This document shows, one piece after another, positions 10,796 to 19,337 of a stretch of 64,000 nt of DNA. Below the pieces are notes generated by a model. The model did no database searches and had not been told where the DNA came from. It worked only from the letters and a program-made list of their open reading frames with translations. The number at the start of each line of letters is the position of its first letter. The stretch's first letter is position 1. The DNA is from Thermomicrobiales bacterium. Lineage in GTDB: Bacteria; Chloroflexota; Chloroflexia; Thermomicrobiales; UBA6265. Location of the stretch: assembly GCA_023957015.1 (NCBI GenBank), contig JAMLHR010000009.1:1-64000 (forward strand), read 5' to 3'. The translations under genes were made by a program, and so were the position numbers.

Positions 10796-10820
10796 AACCG
10801 GGTGGCGATGCCAGCCGGTT
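10796..10820 (-). terminator. greA-leader terminator, distal
   Basis: On the minus strand AACCGG, a C, TGGC pair with GCCA, a C, CCGGTT around a 3-base loop, with one C-C mismatch. The stem runs into the T-tract TTTTTGTTTAT. This is the strongest terminator-like structure of the leader. No minus-strand gene lies immediately upstream, so it more likely acts within the greA leader RNA than as another gene's terminator. Confidence 0.55.
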
Positions 10821-10902
10821 CGTAAGGCGGTACCCAGATTATAGGCTGTGCCTGACGTAATCACAACTGTGGATTGTCTACATCACGCCACAATGCCGTA
10901 TC

Positions 10903-10921
10903 TTGTGACTAATTGTCACAA
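10903..10921. promoter_or_regulatory. perfect inverted repeat, candidate operator
   Basis: TTGTGAC and GTCACAA flank TAATT. The half-sites resemble CRP/FNR sites, but the spacing between TGTGA and TCACA is seven rather than six. It sits in the divergent region upstream of the L,D-transpeptidase-like gene. The regulator is unknown. Confidence 0.35.
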
Positions 10922-11128
10922 ATAAGGTTGTTATGGCAATGGCATTGCATGACGGAACGGCACAGATTCACCTATTTAGTAATTTCAGGTGTTGCATTGT
11001 TTGAGCATCATGTATATGCTTGTGCTGTCAGTGTACGTACAGTACGTGCAGACCGAGAGTCGTTGTTACATCAACACTTCCGGGATCGGACACATGGGAG
11101 AGCGATGTGCTCCCTCGGGGATGAGACC

Positions 11129-11881
11129 ATGGGAATCCGCAAACAGGCAGTGGCTACGCCTGTGACCACCAGACGATCTTTTGTCAAGCGAGCGTGTGCC
11201 TCATCGCTGGCACTCGCCACCGGAATCGCCACTACGGCACAACCTGCCTCGGCAAGCGGTCCGATCGGTTATGTCGATGTCCAGGGAGCGGAACTCTTTG
11301 TGCATCCGACCAATCTGTCGGCCATTCTCTATATGGATGCCGGTACACCGGTCGATATCCTCTATGGACCGTACAACGGTATGTATGAGATTCGGTACTA
11401 CAGTACCGATGGCTGGATCTGGGCCGAGTACCTCTCCATCGGTGGCTCCGCCGCGTCTTCCGGGAACCAGGACTCCGCTCCGACCGCAAACTACAGCGAG
11501 GAACACTGGATTGATGTCAATCGCACGAGCGGTTTGGTGCGGCTGATGATCGGCGATGGTGTCGCCGGTGCGTTTTGGGGATCATTGGGTTTCGATTCAT
11601 CGGATTACGGATTCTACGCGACCGCACTCGGAACCTACTACATCTATGGATTCAAGCATTGGCTGCATTACACTGCCTGGGCTGACGCGTGGATCACAGA
11701 CTGGGTGGCGTTCGATCCCGAACGCTACAACGGCTTTCACAGTTATTCCAAGGACGAGTACGGCAACATCTTGCCCAATGGTGGCGGTAGAACCGGTGGT
11801 TGCGTTGCCCTCGGACCTGGCGATATCGATCAACTCTATGATTTCGCCCAAATGGATATGCGCGTTGAGGTTCACTGGTAA
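11129..11881 (+). CDS. exported L,D-transpeptidase-like (YkuD) protein with SH3-like domain
   Basis: About 250 residues. The N-terminus carries a twin-arginine-type signal, TRRSFVKR, followed by an alanine-rich hydrophobic stretch ending in PASA. An SH3-like segment follows (about 50-105, ending DGWIWAEYLSI). The C-terminal part fits the YkuD fold: a His in GFHSYS, a gap of about 18 residues, then RTGGCVALG with the presumed catalytic cysteine. Canonical enzymes have S-x-G-C here; this one has T-G-G-C. YkuD enzymes make 3-3 peptidoglycan cross-links or anchor proteins. The start could instead be ATG 11104. A strong palindromic terminator follows. Confidence 0.65.
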   Translation: MGIRKQAVATPVTTRRSFVKRACASSLALATGIATTAQPASASGPIGYVDVQGAELFVHPTNLSAILYMDAGTPVDILYGPYNGMYEIRYYSTDGWIWAEYLSIGGSAASSGNQDSAPTANYSEEHWIDVNRTSGLVRLMIGDGVAGAFWGSLGFDSSDYGFYATALGTYYIYGFKHWLHYTAWADAWITDWVAFDPERYNGFHSYSKDEYGNILPNGGGRTGGCVALGPGDIDQLYDFAQMDMRVEVHW

Positions 11882-11925
11882 CCGCGCGTCGGTCCGATAC
11901 CTATAGCGAACACACATGGGGAGAA

Positions 11926-11963
11926 CCGAATCCGGACATCGCGATCGCGATGTCCGGATTCGG
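11926..11963. terminator. 38-bp perfect palindrome, convergent terminator
   Basis: Every base from 11926 to 11963 pairs with its mirror, starting CCGAATCCGGACATCGC. In RNA it gives a stem of about 17 bp with a 4-base loop. It lies between the plus-strand L,D-transpeptidase-like gene and the minus-strand permease gene, where a bidirectional terminator is expected. CATTT follows on the plus strand. Confidence 0.7.
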
Positions 11964-11978
11964 CATTTCGTCTCCTGA

Positions 11979-12878
11979 TTAGCTGGCTGGCTGATCCGGC
12001 AGGACATCGAGATCGTCTTCCGGATGATCTCGATGCATGCGATAGCGCACGCGCGTGAAGATCGCGCCCGTGCGCGGCGCGAACAGGAACGTTAGCCCGA
12101 AGATCACGGTTGCTGTCAGGACAATCGCCGCACCGCTCGGCACGCCCTGGTAGTAGCTGATGTAGAGTCCGATCAGTCCGGAAATGGCACCGATGCAGCT
12201 GCTCAGAACCACCATTCGACGCAGACTGTCGGTCAGCAGTCGGGCTGTTGCTGCGGGTGTCACCAGCATGGCCAGCACCAGCACATTGCCGACCATCTGC
12301 AGCGAGATCACGATCGCCATCGCCAGCAGGACGAGGAAGAGTTGGTCGTAGAGCCACAGATTGAGTCCGGCTGAACGAGCAAAGACACGATCGAATGAGA
12401 TCAATGTGATCTCGCGACGGAAGATAAGGATCAAGCCCAGTACAATGACGCCGACCGCACCCGTGAGCCAGAGATCACTACGACTCACTCCCAGGATCGA
12501 ACCGAACAGGAACGAGTTGAGATCGCGCACATAGCCTGATTGCAGGCTCATCAAAGCGACACCTAGTGCGAACGATCCCGCGAAGAGCACACCGATAGCG
12601 GTGTCGTTCTTGATGCGGTCGCTTTGGCTCACTGCACCGATCAGGATCGAGATGATGATCGCTGCGATCATCGCACCGATGACGACATTGCCGCCGAGGA
12701 TGAAGGTAATGACCACACCGGGGAAAACCGCATGACTGAGTGCGTCACCCAGGAAGGAGAGTCCGCGCAGGATGACGAAGACGCCGATTGCACCTGCGAT
12801 CACGCCAACCAGCAGGATTGCCAGGAAGGCGTGCTGCATGAAGGTGAACTGCCACGGTTCGGTGAGCCAGTTAATCAT
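11979..12878 (-). CDS. znuB: zinc/manganese ABC transporter permease (ZnuB/MntB family)
   Basis: A 299-residue integral membrane protein of the ABC-3 family, with about eight hydrophobic segments and a charged C-terminal tail (HRDHPEDDLDVLPDQ). It forms the transmembrane channel for zinc or manganese delivered by an extracellular binding protein. The family segment GLSFLGDALSHAVFPG lies near residues 40-55. Its start overlaps the ATPase stop by 4 bp, so the pair is coupled. The binding-protein gene is not in the window. Metal identity is inferred from the Zur-type regulator next door. Confidence 0.85.
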   Translation of the reverse strand: MINWLTEPWQFTFMQHAFLAILLVGVIAGAIGVFVILRGLSFLGDALSHAVFPGVVITFILGGNVVIGAMIAAIIISILIGAVSQSDRIKNDTAIGVLFAGSFALGVALMSLQSGYVRDLNSFLFGSILGVSRSDLWLTGAVGVIVLGLILIFRREITLISFDRVFARSAGLNLWLYDQLFLVLLAMAIVISLQMVGNVLVLAMLVTPAATARLLTDSLRRMVVLSSCIGAISGLIGLYISYYQGVPSGAAIVLTATVIFGLTFLFAPRTGAIFTRVRYRMHRDHPEDDLDVLPDQPAS

Positions 12879-13630
12879 CGTGCCACCGCCCGCAGTGACT
12901 CGATCGACACGATCGCGCCACCGAATGTCTTGGCGAGGTTGTCTTCCGTAAATACGAATGAAGGCGGCCCATCGGCAATGACCTCGCCATTGATCAGGAT
13001 CGCGTGGTCGGCTGTTTGAGCGGCTTGAGCCAGATCGTGCGTGGCATAGACGATAGCTGTACCGCTGTCTTTGAGCCTCCCCAGAATCGCGACCAACATC
13101 TCCTGTGTCGGCACATCAACACCGGTGAATGGTTCGTCCAGCAGCAGAGCTTTACCCTGGTTCATCAGCGCGCGGGCCAGGAAGACGCGCTGCTGCTGAC
13201 CGCCGCTGAGCGCATCGATCTGGGCATGAGCGAGATGATCCATACCGACGTTGTGGAGTGCCGCCATCGCCGCCTCCTTGTCGGACCGGGAGAATGGTGC
13301 CCATCGGGATCGGCTGCGGATGAGTCCGAGTAGCGTGCATTCCAGCACCGAGATCGGAAACTTCCAGTCGACATCCGATCGCTGTGGCACATAGGTGATG
13401 CTAGCGTGAGGACCGGTCAGCGGTGCACCCTCGAAGGTCGCTGAGCCATGGCTCGGCGAGATCATTCCGGAAAGCACTTTCAGCAATGTGCTCTTACCAG
13501 CACCGTTCGGACCAAGCAACGCGGTAACCTCGCCACCGCGGATGGCTACATTCACACTGCGCAGCGCGGATCGATTGTCATAGTGCACGGTGAGGTCGGT
13601 ACAGGCGAGCATGGGTGGGTGAACGGTCAT
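12875..13630 (-). CDS. znuC: zinc/manganese ABC transporter ATP-binding protein
   Basis: About 251 residues of ABC ATPase. Walker A is GPNGAGKST, the signature is ALSGGQQQR, Walker B is LLLDEPFTG, and the switch histidine is in VYATHDLAQ. It powers the permease encoded just downstream. ATG 13630 is preferred to one 13 codons upstream because the extra residues lie inside the promoter-operator region. A palindromic operator with an embedded promoter precedes it, between this gene and the Fur-family gene. Confidence 0.88.
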   Translation of the reverse strand: MTVHPPMLACTDLTVHYDNRSALRSVNVAIRGGEVTALLGPNGAGKSTLLKVLSGMISPSHGSATFEGAPLTGPHASITYVPQRSDVDWKFPISVLECTLLGLIRSRSRWAPFSRSDKEAAMAALHNVGMDHLAHAQIDALSGGQQQRVFLARALMNQGKALLLDEPFTGVDVPTQEMLVAILGRLKDSGTAIVYATHDLAQAAQTADHAILINGEVIADGPPSFVFTEDNLAKTFGGAIVSIESLRAVAR

Positions 13631-13684
13631 GATCAACGAGGAATCCTGATGCGGAGGAGATCTGCACACCGGCGTGCGGACTCT

Positions 13685-13717
13685 AACCTATCAGTATTGA
13701 TACATGGTGTCAATACT
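13685..13717 (-). promoter_or_regulatory. Zur-type operator with embedded promoter for znuCB
   Basis: A 25-bp imperfect palindrome spans 13693-13717: outer 8-base arms AGTATTGA and TCAATACT match perfectly, and the arms continue with one mismatch. On the minus strand it contains TTGACA (13708-13713), 17 bases before TAGGTT (13685-13690), a plausible -35/-10 pair. A regulator bound here would cover the -35. The palindrome overlaps the last two bases of the zur stop codon. AT-rich palindromes of this kind are typical of Fur-family sites. Confidence 0.6.
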
Positions 13718-14165
13718 ATGACCTGGATTCCTGACATGATGGGCAGATACCGAACACCTCAAGGGTGTGGTCCTTGATCAGGAAGTGAGTGTCTGTGGCG
13801 AGGGTATCAATGAGGTCGTTCATCGGACAGGCGGTGAAGGTCACCGTGGTTCCGCACTCCTCGCAGAGCAGATGATGCCGATGTCCTGGCGCTCCCGAAA
13901 TGTAGCTGGGATGGCCGTCCGGCGAGACGATGCGGGTCAGCACATCCACGCTGGCCAGGACTTCCAATGTGCGATAGACGGTGGCGCGGCCGATCGCATC
14001 TGGTCCGTCGCCGAGCTCGGCCACCAACTGTTCCGCCGTGAATGGTCGATTGTGGCGGAGAACCGCCTCAACGATCACCGAGCGTGGAGCGGTAAGGCGA
14101 TAGCCATGCTGCTTCAGGCGATCTTCAATCTCGATTTCAGTGAGGTGGGTTTCTTGGCTGTGCAA
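13716..14165 (-). CDS. zur: Fur-family metal-responsive repressor (Zur-like)
   Basis: A 149-residue regulator. The N-terminal winged helix (about 10-85) includes YRLTAPRSVIVEAVL and GRATVYRTLEVL, the recognition region. The dimerisation domain has HRHHLLCEECG with Cys101 and Cys104, and a second pair, Cys141 and Cys144 (GICPSCQ), together the structural zinc site. Next to a ZnuBC-type transporter and its operator, a zinc role is the best guess; iron or manganese sensing is not excluded. The regulator lies upstream of the transporter genes on the same strand. Confidence 0.85.
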   Translation of the reverse strand: MHSQETHLTEIEIEDRLKQHGYRLTAPRSVIVEAVLRHNRPFTAEQLVAELGDGPDAIGRATVYRTLEVLASVDVLTRIVSPDGHPSYISGAPGHRHHLLCEECGTTVTFTACPMNDLIDTLATDTHFLIKDHTLEVFGICPSCQESRS

Positions 14166-14295
14166 GGATTCCGTTCCGTTTCGTTCTCAATCCTTGTACC
14201 AGTATACGGCTTGCGGTCCCGGCTGGAACGGCAGGCATCTGGTTCACGTTAGAATGAAGATACTGCGATCATGATCGCTTGATGTGGAGAATACG

Positions 14296-16284
14296 ATGCT
14301 AAATCGATTCCGGAGTGTCCTGCTCGTCGCCGTGATCTTGTTGCTTGCTGGTGTTGCCGTCAACACCGGCGTGGATGCCCAGTCCAGCCGCAGCGCATTC
14401 TGGCAGGAGTACAACACCGAGATCACCGTCAATGAGGACGGCACGTTCCATGTGGTCGAAACCCAGTGGGTTGATTTCACCGGCAATTTCAAGTTCGGTA
14501 CGCGCGAGATTCCCACGGAACGCATGGAGTCTCTAGAGAATGTCAAGGTCAGTGTCTCCAACAATCCCAACATGTCTGGCACGCCATTAAAGGAATCAGA
14601 CTGGGATACAGGCGATATCGGTACCTTCTGGGTCAACAACACCAGTAGCCGGATGACGCTGATTCGCTACTACTTCGAACCCACGAACTCCGGTGGTGAT
14701 CGCGTTATCACCATTGAGTACGATGTCGTTGGTGGTATCCGCGTCTATCCGAACGAGGTTCCTGCCAACCAGCAGCTCCGTTGGATCGGTGTCTCCAGCG
14801 ATGTCACCAGCAGCGCCGATGTCCGTAGTTCCACCATCTCGATCACATTGCCGGAGCGCGTGGACGAGCAGGACACCGTCTGGTCGCCTGCGGCGGCCGA
14901 GACGGACGGTCAAACCTGGGCCTGGACGAAGACGAATCTTGCGTCTGGTTCAAACTTCGAAGTCGGACTCCAGTTCCCGATGATCACCGCCGCCGCGGTT
15001 CCCTCGTGGCAGGAAGGCGATGATGCCTGGCGGGCTGCGGTGGAGGAGCAGGAAGGCAAGGATGCCGTCGCTGGCACTGCCTATCTCATGGCGGGCTTAC
15101 TTATTGGTGTTGGCGGCACGCTCTTCGTTGTCCTGCGATGGTACACAACTGGTCGTGATCCGAAGATCGGTCTCATCGCCGATATCTACAGCGAACCGCC
15201 CGATGATCTTCATCCCGGTGCCGCTGGCACCCTGGTTGATGAAAAGGCCGATACACGCGATATCGTGGCTACGATGGTCGATCTTGGAAGACGCGGCATC
15301 ATTCATATCGATGAAGAGACATCCGGTGGCTTTGCCGGTTTTGGTGCGAACACCACCTACACGATTGAGATAACTGACCTCGCCAAACCCCGCGAAGAGT
15401 ATGAGTTTGTGCTCCTGGATGCGATCTTCGACGGTCGTCTCGAGGTCGGAAAATCGATTCCGATGCAGAAGGCGAATGAGCGGATCCTGTCCAGGGCCGG
15501 AAAGATCCAGGAAGGCATCTATGCCGAGCTGGTGGAGCACGGTTACTTTGAGAAATCGCCGAGCAAGGTGCGTGGCCGCTATATGAAGATGGGTATCTTC
15601 GCGCCGATCATCGCGGTCGTTGTCTGGCTTGGTGCCGGGGTTTTCTACGGCGGCGACAGCGGTTGGCTCTGGTTCATGTTTACGGCGGCCGCATTCGTGT
15701 TCTTCCTGGGCATGAGTGTTAGTAACGCCATGGTGCGGAAGACGATGGCCGGTGCCGAAGCCGCAGCCAAATGGAATGCGTTCAAGCGCTATCTGGATGA
15801 TATCGACAAGAATATCGATCTCGAAGCGAGCAAGGAGATATTCGAGCGCTATCTGCCGTTCGCGGTTGCCTTTGGCATCGAGAAGGGCTGGGTCGGCAAG
15901 TTCGAGCGTGCCGGGGCGCAGACACCGGAGTGGTTCGGAGGTGGTCCGGTGGTCGTCACCACAGGCGGCGGCGGTCGGCGTCAGCATCGTGGTGGCGGAT
16001 GGGTTGTCGGCGATAGTGCCTCCAGCCCCTGGAATCAATCGTCTGGTAGTGGTTCCGGTGGTGGATGGAATGTCCCCGATCTTCAGAGCGGTAGCGATTC
16101 CGCGCACCGCGGCCTCGGTGGTGCTTCTGCCAGCTTACTGGGAATGATCGGTACCGCCGCCAAGATGATGAGCGATAACAGCGGCGGTGGCGGAGGAGGC
16201 GGCTTCGGTGGGGGAGGCGGTGGCTTCTCCGGCGGTGGTGGCGGAGGAGGTGGCGGTGGCGGCGGAAGCAGCAGCTTCGGATGA
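14296..16284 (+). CDS. DUF2207 membrane protein with polyglycine tail
   Basis: A 662-residue protein. A signal peptide or anchor occupies about 1-30. An extracytoplasmic domain (about 35-240) begins YNTEITVNEDGTFHVVE, the DUF2207 signature. A transmembrane helix follows near 262-282, then a cytoplasmic domain with a winged-helix-like stretch (MVDLGRRGIIHIDEE), then a pair of helices near 440-485. The last 60 residues are almost entirely glycine with FGGGGGGFSGG runs, a known feature of the family. Start 14296 has GGAG six bases upstream. Function is unknown across the family. The tail-coding DNA overlaps the next gene. Confidence 0.85.
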   Translation: MLNRFRSVLLVAVILLLAGVAVNTGVDAQSSRSAFWQEYNTEITVNEDGTFHVVETQWVDFTGNFKFGTREIPTERMESLENVKVSVSNNPNMSGTPLKESDWDTGDIGTFWVNNTSSRMTLIRYYFEPTNSGGDRVITIEYDVVGGIRVYPNEVPANQQLRWIGVSSDVTSSADVRSSTISITLPERVDEQDTVWSPAAAETDGQTWAWTKTNLASGSNFEVGLQFPMITAAAVPSWQEGDDAWRAAVEEQEGKDAVAGTAYLMAGLLIGVGGTLFVVLRWYTTGRDPKIGLIADIYSEPPDDLHPGAAGTLVDEKADTRDIVATMVDLGRRGIIHIDEETSGGFAGFGANTTYTIEITDLAKPREEYEFVLLDAIFDGRLEVGKSIPMQKANERILSRAGKIQEGIYAELVEHGYFEKSPSKVRGRYMKMGIFAPIIAVVVWLGAGVFYGGDSGWLWFMFTAAAFVFFLGMSVSNAMVRKTMAGAEAAAKWNAFKRYLDDIDKNIDLEASKEIFERYLPFAVAFGIEKGWVGKFERAGAQTPEWFGGGPVVVTTGGGGRRQHRGGGWVVGDSASSPWNQSSGSGSGGGWNVPDLQSGSDSAHRGLGGASASLLGMIGTAAKMMSDNSGGGGGGGFGGGGGGFSGGGGGGGGGGGGSSSFG

Positions 16285-17071
16285 TCGCGTCATCGCTGAG
16301 TCTCGTCCGACCGTACTGGGTACCGGGGTAACATCCGGTACCCGAACCGAAATGCCTTCCGATATCACCGCGCATCTGATGCACGGTGATACGTTGCTGC
16401 ACATCGCCACGGCGAATCCCGAATACGTCATGTTCGCCAGGAGTGATCCCGCGTTTGCTGAGGCGTTGACCGGGTCCGAGATCGTCACCGTCGACGGTGC
16501 TGGCCTGGCGCTGGCCATGCGTATGCTGCATCCAGCCGTTACCATCGAACGCTTCACCGGTGTCATGCTTACTCATGATCTGGCGGACATATCGGCGGAT
16601 ATCGAAGCCGGGATGTTCCTATTGGGTGCGGGACCTGGCATCGCCGAGCAGGCTGGCGCCATTCTCGTGCAACAGCATCCCGGAGCTGTGATCGCGGGAA
16701 CATGGGATGACGGCACGCCGCGCGCCGAACACGATGCGGAGTCGCATGCGCGTATCCGCGCCAGTGGTGCCACGATCCTGCTGGTCGCCTATGGAGCACC
16801 GGCGCAGATCCACTGGATTCACCGCAATCGAGCGGCGCTTGAAGATGCCGGTGTTCGCGTTGTCGTCGGTATCGGTGGTGCCTTCGATTACATCTCCGGT
16901 AATGTCCCCTGGGCACCTTCGCTGGTGCGGAAGCTGGGTTTGGAGTGGCTCTATCGTCTGGCGCGAGAACCATGGCGCTGGCGGCGACAACTGGTCCTGC
17001 CGCAGTTCGTGATGCTGATCCTTATCGAGTTCATCCGTACCAAAGGTGACCTCCCGCGTAATGCCCGATAG
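16256..17071 (+). CDS. WecG/TagA/CpsF family glycosyltransferase
   Basis: About 271 residues. Members transfer N-acetylmannosaminuronate, N-acetylmannosamine or glucose to lipid-linked sugars during wall polymer, enterobacterial antigen or capsule synthesis. Family features here are IATANPEYVMFARSDP, IVTVDGAGLALAMRM, MFLLGAGPGIAEQAG, LLVAYGAPAQIHWI and VVVGIGGAFDYISG. The expected N-terminus (RPTVLGTGV) has no ATG near it. The frame runs back into the glycine-tail DNA of the previous gene, where GTG 16256 lies five bases after GGAGG, so I chose it. Start uncertainty is about 25 codons. The end is rich in aromatic and arginine residues, fitting membrane association. Confidence 0.8.
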   Translation: MAAEAAASDDRVIAESRPTVLGTGVTSGTRTEMPSDITAHLMHGDTLLHIATANPEYVMFARSDPAFAEALTGSEIVTVDGAGLALAMRMLHPAVTIERFTGVMLTHDLADISADIEAGMFLLGAGPGIAEQAGAILVQQHPGAVIAGTWDDGTPRAEHDAESHARIRASGATILLVAYGAPAQIHWIHRNRAALEDAGVRVVVGIGGAFDYISGNVPWAPSLVRKLGLEWLYRLAREPWRWRRQLVLPQFVMLILIEFIRTKGDLPRNAR

Positions 17072-17178
17072 CAGGGAGGATATCGGAAGTTGCCGAGGCG
17101 GCACGCAAGGGTTCCGAGGTCGCGTAGAATAACCCGAGTGGTTGGACCGACCGACCGAGCTTCCGTGGAATCGCCTGC

Positions 17179-17715
17179 ATGGACTTCATATCAGGGCAAG
17201 TGCCCTGTTCCTATCATCCCGATGTTATGACCGGCCTGCGCTGCAATCATTGCGGCAAGCCCATCTGTCCGCTCGATTCCGTGCGCACACCGGTTGGCTT
17301 GCGCTGCCCGGATTGCGCAGGCGTACGCATGGTCGGTACAGTGCGAACGCCCGTGGATGCGCTGCTCAAGGCGTCACTCGCGGGGTTGTGTGTTGCGGTT
17401 GGTGTCGCTGTGCTGTGGCGATTCTTCCCCAATTGGGAGTTCTACCTGGCGCTTCTTCTCGGATTCGGCGTGGTTGAAACGGTTGCCTGGGCCACAAACA
17501 ACAAGCGTGGCCTTGATCTGCAGATACTCTCGATGGTTCTTGTCACGATCGGGCTTGTGCTCAGTCGCATACTGCTGGCCGATCGTTATGGCATCACCAT
17601 GGATCACCTGCGCCTGGCGAGGGACTTTTCGCTGCAGTTGCTCCAACTGCAGATCGTGCCAAGTCTGATCTTCGTGGCAGTTTGCTATCTCATTTGCTGG
17701 GTGCGTTTTAGGTGA
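17179..17715 (+). CDS. membrane protein with N-terminal B-box-type zinc finger
   Basis: A 178-residue protein. Residues 1-48 hold a cysteine/histidine motif: CSYHP, RCNHCGKPICP and RCPDC, the B-box-like finger found at the N-terminus of some rhomboid-related and other prokaryotic membrane proteins. Four hydrophobic segments follow (about 60-80, 88-105, 115-133 and 155-175). No rhomboid serine or histidine motif is present, so a protease role is not supported. Its stop overlaps the GTG start of murJ by 4 bp, implying co-translation with the lipid II flippase. Confidence 0.65.
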   Translation: MDFISGQVPCSYHPDVMTGLRCNHCGKPICPLDSVRTPVGLRCPDCAGVRMVGTVRTPVDALLKASLAGLCVAVGVAVLWRFFPNWEFYLALLLGFGVVETVAWATNNKRGLDLQILSMVLVTIGLVLSRILLADRYGITMDHLRLARDFSLQLLQLQIVPSLIFVAVCYLICWVRFR

Positions 17716-19337
17716 GCGAGTCTCCGCGGAAGGGGGGTGGCATTGCGATTGCCGCCCTTATTCTCATGCTCGGCAACGTGCTCAGTCGCGTTCTGGGGCT
17801 CGTTCGCGAGCAGCTCGCAGCCGGACTGTTTGGCACCGGTGATGATATCGCCGCCTTCACCGTCGCAGACAATATCCAGACCTTACTCTTTGATCTCCTC
17901 GCCAGCGGTGCCCTGCAGGCGGCGTTGATTCCGGTTTTGGCGCAGTGGGCAGCACCAGCGCTCGGGAAGCGACACGAACTCAAACGCATTGGCGGCACGC
18001 TGGTTGTGGGTGTGTTGGTTGTTGTTGGCGCCGCAGTGCTGTTGGGCGAAATCTACGCGCCGCATGTTGTCGATGCCCTCATCCGTATCTCCGGTGATGA
18101 TCAGGCTCGTGGACCCGAGACGGTCGAGTTGACTGTGCGGTTGGTGCGAATCGTCCTTCCGGCGGCGTTACTGCTCTGTCTGGCGACTGTGCTGCAGGCG
18201 ATGCTCTATGCAATCGAGAAGGTCACCGCCCCGGCGCTCTCCACCGCAGTGCGCAATTTCGCTATTGTGCTGGTGACCGCGCTGTTCGGCGCGCGCTGGG
18301 GCGTTGAGGCAATGGCCTGGGGTACCGTCATTGGTGCCGCGGCGATCATCCTCATTCAGATTCCACCGTTGATCGCCAATGGCATCCTGCCGGTACCCGC
18401 GTTCGACTGGCGACATCCAGCGCTGCGTCAGATGGGTGCGCTCTACATACCGGTCTTTCTCGGACTTATCCTCAATAGTATTGCCGTGGTAGTTGATCGA
18501 GGACTGGCCTGGGGAGCGGGAGAGGACGCGATCGGGGCGATGCGCTACGCCACCACCCTGGTGCAACTGACGCTCGGTATCGTGGCCGCGGCGATCTCAT
18601 TGGCAGCATTGCCGACTCTCGCTCGCCACTTCCAGAGCAACGATGCCGGTTCCTTCCGACGCACGCTCGGCCAGGCGCTAACAATGGTCACGGTGCTTAT
18701 CTTCCCCGCAACATTCGCGCTGGCCACGCTCTCCGATCCGATCTCCAGGCTGCTCTTCGGCTATGGTGCCACCACCGAGGTCGGTGTTGACCAAATCTCG
18801 CTGGCGCTGCTTGGCTACCTGCCCGGTACTTTGATGGCCGCCTATGATCAGGTCTTCATCTTCTCGTTCTATTCTCGCCAGAACACGAAGCTGCCGGTGC
18901 TCATCGGCGTTACCGCGGTCTTCGTCTACTTCGCGGTGGCATTCACGCTGGTGGATAGCTGGGGGATGATGGGGCTCGTTCTCGCGAACTCGGCCCAGTT
19001 CGTCTATCACACGATCGTCATCTGGTGGTTTGGACGACGATCCTTTGGCTGGTCACCGCAAATGCCGTTACGCAGCATGGTGCCGCGTATCGCAGTAGCT
19101 TCGCTTGGAGCTTCGGCCATCGCCTGGTTGGCCTGGTACAACCTCGACTGGCTGCAACCACAGGTAACGCTTATACCGGAAATTGGCTGGCGCCTGGTAC
19201 TGGTGGTAATCCCGGGTATGCTCTTCGTTGCTGCCTATGCTGTGTTGGTGAACTGGACCTCGCCGCAGGTTGTGCGTCAGCTGGGTGAGCTGGTGCTGCC
19301 GCGATTGCCGCAGCGAGTTCGGGCCGCTATCGCTTGA
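17712..19337 (+). CDS. murJ: lipid II flippase MurJ
   Basis: A 541-residue polytopic protein of the MviN/MurJ (MOP) family, with about 14 hydrophobic helices. It moves undecaprenyl-linked peptidoglycan precursor across the membrane. The N-terminal LILMLGNVLSRVLGLVREQ and GTGDDIAAFTVADNI are characteristic, with the helix-1 arginines conserved. It starts at a GTG that overlaps the previous stop. The 3' end overlaps the convergent LarC-like gene by 11 bp. Confidence 0.92.
   Translation: MSESPRKGGGIAIAALILMLGNVLSRVLGLVREQLAAGLFGTGDDIAAFTVADNIQTLLFDLLASGALQAALIPVLAQWAAPALGKRHELKRIGGTLVVGVLVVVGAAVLLGEIYAPHVVDALIRISGDDQARGPETVELTVRLVRIVLPAALLLCLATVLQAMLYAIEKVTAPALSTAVRNFAIVLVTALFGARWGVEAMAWGTVIGAAAIILIQIPPLIANGILPVPAFDWRHPALRQMGALYIPVFLGLILNSIAVVVDRGLAWGAGEDAIGAMRYATTLVQLTLGIVAAAISLAALPTLARHFQSNDAGSFRRTLGQALTMVTVLIFPATFALATLSDPISRLLFGYGATTEVGVDQISLALLGYLPGTLMAAYDQVFIFSFYSRQNTKLPVLIGVTAVFVYFAVAFTLVDSWGMMGLVLANSAQFVYHTIVIWWFGRRSFGWSPQMPLRSMVPRIAVASLGASAIAWLAWYNLDWLQPQVTLIPEIGWRLVLVVIPGMLFVAAYAVLVNWTSPQVVRQLGELVLPRLPQRVRAAIA

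Larger units (their letters stand above)
10701..11128. other. divergent regulatory region between greA and the L,D-transpeptidase-like gene
   Basis: No gene is supported. On the minus strand it forms the greA leader with two hairpins, listed separately. Towards the plus-strand gene it holds the inverted repeat at 10903-10921 and a repeated GTACGT pair near 11032-11045. One open frame begins at 10913, but it lacks a ribosome site and its first 60-odd residues look like untranslated leader. Confidence 0.5.

Noticed and set aside
10903-10921. CRP/FNR binding site
   Set aside because: The half-sites fit but the spacer is one base too long and no such regulator is in the window; kept only as a generic operator candidate.
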